Positions 24,584 to 31,172 of a stretch of 31,172 nt of DNA are shown piece by piece. The notes under the pieces were generated by a model that saw only the letters and a list, made by a program, of their open reading frames with translations, was not told the origin of the DNA and searched no databases. This DNA is from CAZAYP01 sp964489425 [NCBI: uncultured Verrucomicrobiota bacterium] (GTDB taxonomy: Bacteria > Verrucomicrobiota > Kiritimatiellia > RZYC01). Location: contig CAZAYP010000065.1 in NCBI GenBank assembly GCA_964489425.1, positions 1-31,172 on the forward strand, in the 5' to 3' direction. Position 1 is the first letter of the stretch. Each line of letters opens with the position of its first letter. A program made the position numbers and the translations under genes.

Positions 24584-25558
24584 ATGAGAAAATGGATCGC
24601 CCAACTGGCTGAATACCCCCGGGTGCGTGCGGCCTTGCTGCCGACGCCGGTTCATGAACTGGAATGGTTGGGGGCGCTGGCGACCAGCCGCGTGTTTTGC
24701 AAGCGGGACGACCTCACCGGGTTCGGCTTCGGCGGCAACAAGACCCGCAAACTGGAATTCCTGATGGGCGATGCGCTACAAACGCGAGCCAACACATTGA
24801 TCGGCGTCGGCGCGAACCAATCCAATTTCTGCCGCGTGGTGGCGGCATTTGGCGCAGCCCATGACGTGGAAACGCACCTGGTGCTCGGCGGCCGCAAGCC
24901 GGCCCAGCCGACCGGGAACCTGCGGTTGGATCACCTGTTGGGCGCGCAATGCCACCACGTGCCATCCGCCCATTGGCCGGACTGGACCTCCGCTGCCAAG
25001 CGCCTTGCCAGCCGGCTGCAGGCGCAAGGCTGCCGGGTGTACGCCATGCCGATTGGCGGCTCGACCCCCATCGGCGCGCTGGGCTACGTGCAAGGATTCG
25101 CTGAAATCATGAATGACGAAGATGCCTTGGGAGAACGCTTTGACGTCATCCTGCACGCCTCCTCGTCCGCCGGCACCCAGGCGGGCTTGGTGGTGGGCAA
25201 GACACTGGCCCGGTGGCCCGGTCGCATCATCGGCATCAGCGTGGCCAAAAAGCAAAAAGTCTTTGCGGCCGAAGTATTGAGCCTGGCGCGCCAGACCGCC
25301 GCGCTGTTCAACGCCACGGTGAATGCGCGCGATGTGATCGTCGAGGATCGATACATCGGCCCCGGCTATGCCAAGCCCACGGAGGCCGGGCGTGAAGCCG
25401 TGGAGATGTGTGCGCAACAGGGCGGCATGTTCCTCGACTATGTCTACACCGGCAAGGCTGCGGCAGCCTTGCTGGATTACCTTAGGCGGGGAAAGTTTCC
25501 GCACCGCAGCCGGATCCTGTTCCTGCATACCGGCGGCACGGCCGAGTTGTTTGCCTGA
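24584..25558 (+). CDS. PLP enzyme, D-cysteine desulfhydrase/ACC deaminase family
   Basis: A 324-residue fold-type II PLP enzyme. The PLP lysine is K53 in GFGFGGNKTRKLEFL, followed by GANQSNFCRVVAA, the phosphate-binding-like region around LHASSSAGTQAGLVVG and the C-terminal HTGGTAELFA. Members degrade D-cysteine to pyruvate, ammonia and sulfide, or open 1-aminocyclopropane-1-carboxylate. The overall pattern resembles the D-cysteine desulfhydrase branch more than true ACC deaminase, but this is a judgement from memory and substrate cannot be settled by eye. AGGAGA lies about 6 bases before the ATG. It stands 90 bases after aspS on the same strand and converges on the fibronectin protein gene. 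Confidence 0.9.
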   Translation: MRKWIAQLAEYPRVRAALLPTPVHELEWLGALATSRVFCKRDDLTGFGFGGNKTRKLEFLMGDALQTRANTLIGVGANQSNFCRVVAAFGAAHDVETHLVLGGRKPAQPTGNLRLDHLLGAQCHHVPSAHWPDWTSAAKRLASRLQAQGCRVYAMPIGGSTPIGALGYVQGFAEIMNDEDALGERFDVILHASSSAGTQAGLVVGKTLARWPGRIIGISVAKKQKVFAAEVLSLARQTAALFNATVNARDVIVEDRYIGPGYAKPTEAGREAVEMCAQQGGMFLDYVYTGKAAAALLDYLRRGKFPHRSRILFLHTGGTAELFA

Positions 25559-25653
25559 GGCAAGTTCGCGAGATACCAGTTCCCCAGAAGTTCATGGGCA
25601 GGGGCAGGGGAAGAAGAACGCCTGACCCACTGCCATGCGCCACGCAGGCGGCG

Positions 25654-26550
25654 CTACTCGAGCAGCAACTGGAGCCAGGAGAGCGACGGGCGCAGGCTAC
25701 GGCCGGCGTTGGATACCGTGCTATAGCCGCTGGTGTCTGAACCACCAACCGCGCGGATCCAGTAATAGTAGCTCAGGCCAGCCACGATATTCGTATCGCT
25801 GTACCACGTGTTGGTGGTGGAAGCCAAGGCCGCGGCCGCAGCAATGTTGGTGGTCAGACCACGCCAAAGATTATACGAGTTCGCACCCGCCACGGGGCTC
25901 CAGGTGATCAGAATCGACCCCAGTTGGCGTGCACTGGCGGCCACGTTGGTGGGCGCGGGCAGGAACGGAATAATGCGTTCGGACGTACGGTACGCGCCGT
26001 TGACGGCCACGGCATCATTGACCGCGCCGCCATAATCCGTCAGGAGCGTGGCCAATCCATCGTACTGGGCCGTGACCAGCACATTGGTCAGCAGGGCATA
26101 CGGAGTCTGCGCCGGAACCAGCTGGCCGGCATTCAGGAAGTCCTGGTAGGCGAGGTCATAGACCGCCATGTACAGCTTGCCCGCCTGGCCGATGCCATAA
26201 CGCTTGGCCAAGTGCCCCGAGACTTGGCCCGCGAACTCCGGCATGCCGGCTTCGGTCATCGGATAGGAGCCCAGCAACACGTCACCAGCCCGCGGCGCCG
26301 TGGGGGTTGCGGTGTTGAATCCCAGGGCCGCAGTCTGATTGGTGGTGAAAAACATCATGATCAGCGAGTCGGCGGCCAAGGGGGCTTGCGCCTCGTCCAT
26401 GAAATCCACGGCTCCGCTGCCATTGTACGTCTGGATAATGGCCACGGCATCGCCCATCACAGGAACCGCCCCGCCGGCGAGAAAAGCCACCATCGCGCAA
26501 GCCGCCAGCCACCCGCTCATGTATCTATGCCCGAGGTGCGTCATGATCAT
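25654..26550 (-). CDS. Secreted protein with C-terminal fibronectin III domain
   Basis: A 298-residue exported protein of unknown function. Residues 1-33 form a signal peptide (WLAACAMVAFLAGGAVPVMG). Residues about 34-195 are an uncharacterised domain with GDVLLGSYPMTEAGMPEF and KLYMAVYDLAYQDFL. Residues about 198-290 are a fibronectin type III domain: APTNVAASARQ, ITWSPVAGANSYNLWRG and YYYWIRAVGG. The usual PVC-type pairing with an upstream secreted repeat protein is seen here with only a 6-base gap, so translation is likely coupled. The start may be the ATG at 26550 or 26544. It could be part of an outer-surface or polymer-binding assembly. Confidence 0.82.
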   Translation of the reverse strand: MIMTHLGHRYMSGWLAACAMVAFLAGGAVPVMGDAVAIIQTYNGSGAVDFMDEAQAPLAADSLIMMFFTTNQTAALGFNTATPTAPRAGDVLLGSYPMTEAGMPEFAGQVSGHLAKRYGIGQAGKLYMAVYDLAYQDFLNAGQLVPAQTPYALLTNVLVTAQYDGLATLLTDYGGAVNDAVAVNGAYRTSERIIPFLPAPTNVAASARQLGSILITWSPVAGANSYNLWRGLTTNIAAAAALASTTNTWYSDTNIVAGLSYYYWIRAVGGSDTSGYSTVSNAGRSLRPSLSWLQLLLE

Positions 26551-26556
26551 GCCATC

Positions 26557-27240
26557 TCAAGGATAGGTGTAGGGTTTAACCGTGACCCATGTCCGGTTGG
26601 TGTAACTGCGGTACCAGCACGCTTCGGTAATCTGCAGATCGTTGGTCGGACGCCAGCCCAACCCGCTATCGTACCACGACGCCGCCGCGATGTTGGTATC
26701 GGCTGGATCCTGGCCGCCCACCTTGACCATGATGTCGCCCGGCGCCGCATTGCTCCAGAGACCGTCGCTGGTCTGGTTGGCTACCGGGTACGGATAACTT
26801 ACCAGCTGCAGCCCCTTGGTCAGGGCCACGGTGCTTGTGGGCGCAGTCGTCGTATCCGGAACACACCCGACCATCACAAACGTGTGGCTGGTCGGCGCCG
26901 TGATCCAGAACCCTTGGCCGCGGCAAACCACGTTGGTTCCCGGTTGCCACACGCCGGCGTTGAACTGCTCGGTGACATAGGCCTCTGTGTCGGCCTGGAA
27001 CAGCTTGATCTCGGTTTGGGCCGGGATGGAATTCGTGCCCAAGACCTGACCGATGGTGTAGCAATCTCCGCTGGCTTGGGACGGCACCAACTGGACCGCG
27101 CACAGGCGGGGCTGGTTGGCGGCCACCGAAACTTTCAGGACCCCCACGGCATTGAGGGAGAGCACGTCTGCCACGACTGCGGCCGAAGCCGCGAGCAAAC
27201 AGAAGATAAAGGCCATCAACAAATGAAAGTCACGATTCAT
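26557..27240 (-). CDS. Secreted two-repeat domain protein
   Basis: A 227-residue exported protein. Residues 1-25 form a signal peptide ending in AVVADV. The body consists of two related halves: residues about 26-120 (LSLNAVGVLKVSV, YTIGQVLG, CRGQGFWIT) and about 138-227 (GLQLVSYPYPV, GDIMVKVGG, ACWYRSYTNRTWVTVKPY). Each has a beta-rich start, an internal Asp/Gly turn and a Trp/Tyr-rich end, a pattern I know from secreted proteins of Verrucomicrobiota and Lentisphaerota with no assigned function. The ATG at 27240 has no Shine-Dalgarno; a strong promoter lies so close upstream that the mRNA may have almost no leader. The fibronectin protein gene follows and is cotranscribed. Confidence 0.78.
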   Translation of the reverse strand: MNRDFHLLMAFIFCLLAASAAVVADVLSLNAVGVLKVSVAANQPRLCAVQLVPSQASGDCYTIGQVLGTNSIPAQTEIKLFQADTEAYVTEQFNAGVWQPGTNVVCRGQGFWITAPTSHTFVMVGCVPDTTTAPTSTVALTKGLQLVSYPYPVANQTSDGLWSNAAPGDIMVKVGGQDPADTNIAAASWYDSGLGWRPTNDLQITEACWYRSYTNRTWVTVKPYTYP

Positions 27241-27253
27241 ATTGTTAACATTC

Positions 27254-27282
27254 AATATACTCAGACAAGGGCAGTTTGTAAA
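27254..27282 (-). promoter_or_regulatory. Strong promoter with very short leader
   Basis: On the minus strand -35 TTTACA (27282-27277, 5 of 6), a 17-base spacer and -10 TATATT (27259-27254, 5 of 6) lie in an AT-rich patch. The predicted transcription start near 27247 is only about 7 bases before the ATG at 27240. This serves the secreted repeat protein and fibronectin protein pair. Confidence 0.65.
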
Positions 27283-27317
27283 CCAAAAAGTAAATCTATT
27301 TGATGGCCGCGGCAGGC

Positions 27318-29399
27318 TCACCCCAGATCCATGAAGACCCCGCGCGGGCCCCCGCCATCCTGGTCCCAGTTGCGCGGCTTGCGAGTGGCGATCGCGCGGA
27401 TGGTTTTTACCGTCATTTGCATGCCGCGGGTCTTGACATTCTTTACCGCCAACTGGCGGGGATGGAACACCTGCTGGTTGATGCGCTGGCGCTTTTCCTT
27501 CGCATAGCGGACATAGATTTCCTCGGGGTCATCGCCGGCCAGCAGCAGCACCTTGGCGCCTTCGGGTGCGCACCGGTAGTCCTTGTTCATGATCGCGCCG
27601 CCAAAGGTGAAGCGTTTCAGGTAGGTGATGGGCCCATCGGTGTAGACGGCGGTCATGACCCGATCGCGCGCTTCCACGGCGCAATACAGCAGCCCCTGGT
27701 CCACAAAAAGTTTCTCCGGCGGCGGAATCACTTTGTAGCGGCCATCATCCCACACCAGGATCAAGCGGTCGTAGGAGGAGCAGCGCAGGATCTCCTCTCC
27801 GGTCACGTCGAACCCCAGGTAGCCTTTCTCGCGGTCTTGCCCGATGGCCAGTTCATTCTCCGTGAGCTTGCGGATCTCGATGCTTTCGAAGCGCGTAATC
27901 CGCGTGTGGCGCGGGTAAACCGGGCCGTGCTTCTTCAGCAGGGCGCGCAGGTAGCGGATGGCATACGGCACCAGCTCGCCAAGATTTTTCTCCACCTTGA
28001 CGAGATCGTCGCGCAGACTGGCCAGGTCCTGCCGGTTGCGTTCAAGGTCGAACCGCGAGATGCGCTTGATGGGAATGCCCAGCAGCATTTCCACGTCCTC
28101 GTGGGTGACGTCGCGCTCGAGCTGGGCACGGTACTCGTTCACCCCGGCCAGGACCCGCTCGTGCATCTCCTGGGGGCTGCGGCATTCCTCGATCCGTTGG
28201 TAAATCCGGTGCTCGATAAATATTTCCAGAAGCGTCTTGCGGTGCAACTCGTCCTGGATCCGCTTCTTCTCCAGCAGCAGCTCTTTCCTGAGGATCCGCA
28301 CCGTCTCCTCGGTATTGAACCGCAGCACCTCGCTGACCGTCATCTCCACCGGACGCCGGTCCCGGATGACCACGAGGTGGCCGGACATGGCCGATTCGCA
28401 CAGGGTAAAGGCGTAGAGCGCCTGGAGCGTGCGCTGCGCGTCCTGGTCCGGTCCCAGCTTGATTTCGATCTCCACCTTTTCGGCGGTGAAGTCGTGGATG
28501 GCCTTGATATGGATCTTCTTGCGGCGCGCGGCATCCTCGACGGAGGCGATCAGCGTATCGGTGGTGACGCCGAACGGTATTTCGCGGATCACCAGCGTGG
28601 CAGGGTCACGCACCTCGATCACCGCGCGCAACCGGATGCGGCCGTTGCCATCGTTGTATTCCGCGACGTCCATGCAGCCGCCCTGCTGGAAATCCGGGTA
28701 CAAGGTAAACTTCTTCTTCTGCAGGATCGCCACCTGCGCCTCCAGCAGTTCCCCGAAATTGTGCGGAAAAATCCGCGTGGACAGGCCCACCGCGATGCCG
28801 TCGGCGCCCAGCATGAGCAGCAGCGGCAGCTTGGCCGGCAAGGTGACCGGCTCCTTGCGCCGGCCGTCGTAGGTGGGCACGTGCTCGGTCAGGTCGGGGT
28901 TGAAAATCTCGGTCCGCGCCAGGTCGGTGAGCCGGCACTCGATGTAGCGCGCCGCGGCGGCCGGGTCGCCAGTGAGGAGGTTGCCGAAATTCCCCTGCCC
29001 TTCCACCAGGTACTGGCGGTTGACCAACCCCACGAGCGCCTCGCCGATCGACGCGTCGCCGTGCGGGTGAAACTGCATGCAGTAGCCGACGATGTTGGCC
29101 ACCTTAATGAGCTTGCCGTCATCATTCTGATGCAACGAATAAAGGATCCGCCGCTGCACCGGCTTCAGCCCGTCCGCGAGATCGGGAATGGCGCGGTCAC
29201 GGATGACGTAGGAGGCGTACTGGATGAAGTTGGTGTCAATCAACCGCTTCAGCGGGCCTTCGGGCAACGCCGCGTGGGACACGTCCCCGGCGGGCATTGC
29301 CGCGGCCTCCGGCGCTTCGTCGCCGGCCGGGGGCGGCGGCAGCGCCGGGGGTTCCGGTTTTGGCGGCCGGGCAAAGGAAAAGAATTGCTGCTCCGGCAT
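27318..29399 (-). CDS. parC: DNA topoisomerase IV/gyrase A-type subunit
   Basis: A 693-residue type IIA topoisomerase A subunit that cuts and religates DNA. An unusual Pro/Ala-rich extension of about 45 residues precedes the core. Core marks are KPVQRRILY, HPHGDASIGEALV, GQGNFGNLLTGDP and the catalytic tyrosine Y152 in AARYIECRL. The C-terminal half has the coiled-coil arms (about residues 380-500) and a divergent beta-pinwheel without a QRRGGKG GyrA box. This points to ParC-type rather than GyrA. In the quinolone region the Ser83 equivalent is Ala116 and the Asp87 equivalent is Glu120. The ATG overlaps the parE stop by 1 base (TGATG), so the subunits are translationally coupled. It may be named gyrA-like in some annotations. 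Confidence 0.94.
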   Translation of the reverse strand: MPEQQFFSFARPPKPEPPALPPPPAGDEAPEAAAMPAGDVSHAALPEGPLKRLIDTNFIQYASYVIRDRAIPDLADGLKPVQRRILYSLHQNDDGKLIKVANIVGYCMQFHPHGDASIGEALVGLVNRQYLVEGQGNFGNLLTGDPAAAARYIECRLTDLARTEIFNPDLTEHVPTYDGRRKEPVTLPAKLPLLLMLGADGIAVGLSTRIFPHNFGELLEAQVAILQKKKFTLYPDFQQGGCMDVAEYNDGNGRIRLRAVIEVRDPATLVIREIPFGVTTDTLIASVEDAARRKKIHIKAIHDFTAEKVEIEIKLGPDQDAQRTLQALYAFTLCESAMSGHLVVIRDRRPVEMTVSEVLRFNTEETVRILRKELLLEKKRIQDELHRKTLLEIFIEHRIYQRIEECRSPQEMHERVLAGVNEYRAQLERDVTHEDVEMLLGIPIKRISRFDLERNRQDLASLRDDLVKVEKNLGELVPYAIRYLRALLKKHGPVYPRHTRITRFESIEIRKLTENELAIGQDREKGYLGFDVTGEEILRCSSYDRLILVWDDGRYKVIPPPEKLFVDQGLLYCAVEARDRVMTAVYTDGPITYLKRFTFGGAIMNKDYRCAPEGAKVLLLAGDDPEEIYVRYAKEKRQRINQQVFHPRQLAVKNVKTRGMQMTVKTIRAIATRKPRNWDQDGGGPRGVFMDLG

Positions 29400-31172
29400 C
29401 AGGCGGTCTCCGCCACCACGAGGTTGTTGATGATGTACTCGCGGCGCTCCGGGGTGTTTTTACCCATGTAAAAATTGAGCACATGGGCGATCGCGTGCTG
29501 GTGATCCACGCTGACCGGCGTCAGGCGGATGTCCGGGCCGATGAACTGTTTGAACTCGCCGGGCGATATCTCGCCCAGGCCCTTGAACCGCGTCACCTCC
29601 GCGCCGCGGCCCAGTTTTTTCATGGCCGCGTCCCGTTCGACTTCGCTGTAGCAGTACAGGATTTGGCTCTTGGTGCGCACCTTGAACAGCGGCGTTTCGA
29701 GGATGTAGACGTGTCCCTCCAGCACCAGGGCCTCGAAGAAGCGGAGGAAAAAGGTGATCAGCAGGTTGCGGATATGCAGCCCATCCACGTCAGCATCCGT
29801 GGCGAGGACAATCTTATTGTAGCGCAGGGGATCCAAGCTGTCCTCGATGTTGAGGCTGCGCATGAGGTTGTACAGCTCGTCGTTTTTGTAAATCGCGTCT
29901 TTCTTGAGATTGCACACGTTGAGCGGCTTGCCCTTGAGGGTGAAGATTGCCTGCGTGTTGACGTCGCGGCAACTGACGATGGACCCGGCCGCCGACTGGC
30001 CTTCCGTGATGAACACCGAAGACTGCAGCCCCTGCCCGGTCTTGCGGTGGAAGTGCATCCGGCAGTCCTTGAGCTGCGGCACGCGCAACGTCGTGGCCCG
30101 CGCTTTTTCCCGCGCCATTTTCTTGACCGCCTGCAGTTCCTTGCGCAGCTTCTGGGTCTGCTCGATCTTGGCGATCATCTGCTCCGCGGCCTGGGGCTGG
30201 CGATGCAGCAGGTCCTCGACCACCTCGCGCACCGTGTTGACCAGGTCGCTGCGGATCTCGACATTGCCGAGCTTGTTCTTGGTCTGGGACTCGAAGACCG
30301 GGTCCTTGAGCCGGATGGCGATCGCGCCCACCAGCCCCTCGCGCACGTCCTCGCCCTCGTACCGGGCCTTGGCAAACTCATTGACCGCCTTGAGCAACCC
30401 CTCGCGGAATGCGCTCAGGTGCGTGCCACCGTCGCCGGTGAACTGGCCGTTCACGAACGAGTAATACGTCTCGGAGTATTCCGGCGTGTGGGTGAATGCC
30501 AGTTCCAGCGTCTTGGAGCGGTGATGGAAGAAGGGATACAAGGCCTCGGCTTCGGCCTCTTCGCGCAGCAGGTCCAGCAGGCCGTCCTGGGACGCAAACG
30601 TGGTTCCATTGTAGACTATTTCCAGGCCCGCGTTCAGGTACGCGTACAAGCGCAGGCGGCGTTGCACATGCTCGTCCAGGTAGCGGGCGGACGCGAAAAT
30701 CTCCGGGTCCGGGCTGAAGCGGATCAAGGTGCCATCCGCCTCGCCGGCGGCGCGACCCTTTTTTTCGCCCGTCAACACGCCCCGCTCAAAGGCCGCCTCC
30801 ACCCACTGGCCGCCACGATGGCTGCGCACCACGAACTCGCGGGACAACGCGTTGACCGCCTTGGTGCCCACGCCGTTCAGGCCCACGCTGAACTGGAACA
30901 CATCGTCGTTGTACTTGGCGCCGGTGTTGATCCGCGAGACGCACTCGACCACCTTGCCCAAGGGAATGCCGCGGCCGAAATCGCGGACGTTCACGAGGCC
31001 GTGGGCATCCAGGTCGATCCGCACCGTGTGGCCAAACCCCATGATGAACTCGTCCACGGCATTGTCCACCACCTCCTTGAGCAGGATGTAGACGCCATCG
31101 TCGTAATGGCTGCCATCCCCGATGCGGCCGATGTACATGCCGGTGCGCTTGCGGATGTGCTCCAGCGAAGAG
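29399..31172 (-). CDS. parE: DNA topoisomerase IV/gyrase B-type subunit, 5'-partial
   Basis: ATPase subunit partner of the downstream parC. The frame runs past the right edge, so the true N-terminus is missing; the first visible residues read SLEHIRKRTGMYIG, the start of the GHKL domain. The ATP site shows EVVDNAVDEF, DFGRGIPLGK and the VGLNGVGTKAVNALS lid loop. The transducer domain is followed by the TOPRIM metal site with ITEGQSAAGSI and LATDADVDGLHIRNLL. EGQSA replaces the common EGDSA, a variation I associate with ParE relatives in this part of the tree. The end of about 590 visible residues lacks the GyrB-specific insertion. Call as ParE-type with GyrB as alternative. Confidence 0.94.
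   Translation of the reverse strand, partial: SSLEHIRKRTGMYIGRIGDGSHYDDGVYILLKEVVDNAVDEFIMGFGHTVRIDLDAHGLVNVRDFGRGIPLGKVVECVSRINTGAKYNDDVFQFSVGLNGVGTKAVNALSREFVVRSHRGGQWVEAAFERGVLTGEKKGRAAGEADGTLIRFSPDPEIFASARYLDEHVQRRLRLYAYLNAGLEIVYNGTTFASQDGLLDLLREEAEAEALYPFFHHRSKTLELAFTHTPEYSETYYSFVNGQFTGDGGTHLSAFREGLLKAVNEFAKARYEGEDVREGLVGAIAIRLKDPVFESQTKNKLGNVEIRSDLVNTVREVVEDLLHRQPQAAEQMIAKIEQTQKLRKELQAVKKMAREKARATTLRVPQLKDCRMHFHRKTGQGLQSSVFITEGQSAAGSIVSCRDVNTQAIFTLKGKPLNVCNLKKDAIYKNDELYNLMRSLNIEDSLDPLRYNKIVLATDADVDGLHIRNLLITFFLRFFEALVLEGHVYILETPLFKVRTKSQILYCYSEVERDAAMKKLGRGAEVTRFKGLGEISPGEFKQFIGPDIRLTPVSVDHQHAIAHVLNFYMGKNTPERREYIINNLVVAETA

Noticed and set aside
27300-29471. 723-residue plus-strand frame across parC
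   Set aside because: Antisense shadow of parC with biased composition and no domain.

Overview
The window is about 31 kb of GC-rich bacterial chromosome holding 25 protein-coding genes (24 complete and one cut by the right edge). I see no rRNA, tRNA, CRISPR array or transposase. The best guess for the source is a member of the PVC superphylum, probably Verrucomicrobiota or a Kiritimatiellae-like lineage. That rests on the secreted proteins: a right-handed beta-helix protein with a choice-of-anchor-Q-like end, fibronectin III and paired repeat-domain proteins, and ParC/ParE sequences of a Chlamydiae/Bacteroidota-like type. It is an inference from family resemblance and not a placement.

Left arm (157-8475, all minus strand). 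Transcription runs leftward through osmC-like, trxA, fmdB-like and pgeF, a tight redox and envelope-maintenance cluster with gaps of 8 to 17 bases. It continues through a secreted 820-residue beta-helix protein, glpK (start overlaps the previous stop as ATGA), a cation diffusion facilitator with an Asn-Asp-Asp-Asp metal site, and lysS.

Centre (8482-13763, plus strand). A divergent promoter region with a 15-bp tandem duplication and a 12-bp perfect palindrome over the -10 drives a three-gene operon: DUF2760 protein, a divergent Hsp70 of 596 residues, and a second Hsp70 of 934 residues with a long C-terminal DUF3731-type extension. No DnaJ or GrpE is nearby. This poorly characterised chaperone set is the most interesting system here.

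Housekeeping block (13815-19314, minus strand): an EF-G-like GTPase, yebC, ruvC, folD and an LptF/LptG permease, closely packed.

Accessory patch (19315-22549). Two gene-poor stretches carry degenerate inverted-repeat elements, a short tandem repeat and a striking pair of hairpins that share one arm. They flank a small membrane protein and a GNAT acetyltransferase on the minus strand, and a secreted protein on the plus strand whose seven repeats suggest a seven-bladed beta-propeller.

Right arm (22694-31172). aspS, with His at the discriminating Leu position, is followed by a PLP enzyme of the D-cysteine desulfhydrase/ACC deaminase family, both on the plus strand. On the minus strand are two secreted proteins behind a strong promoter that leaves almost no leader, then parC and parE (translationally coupled), with parE running off the window.
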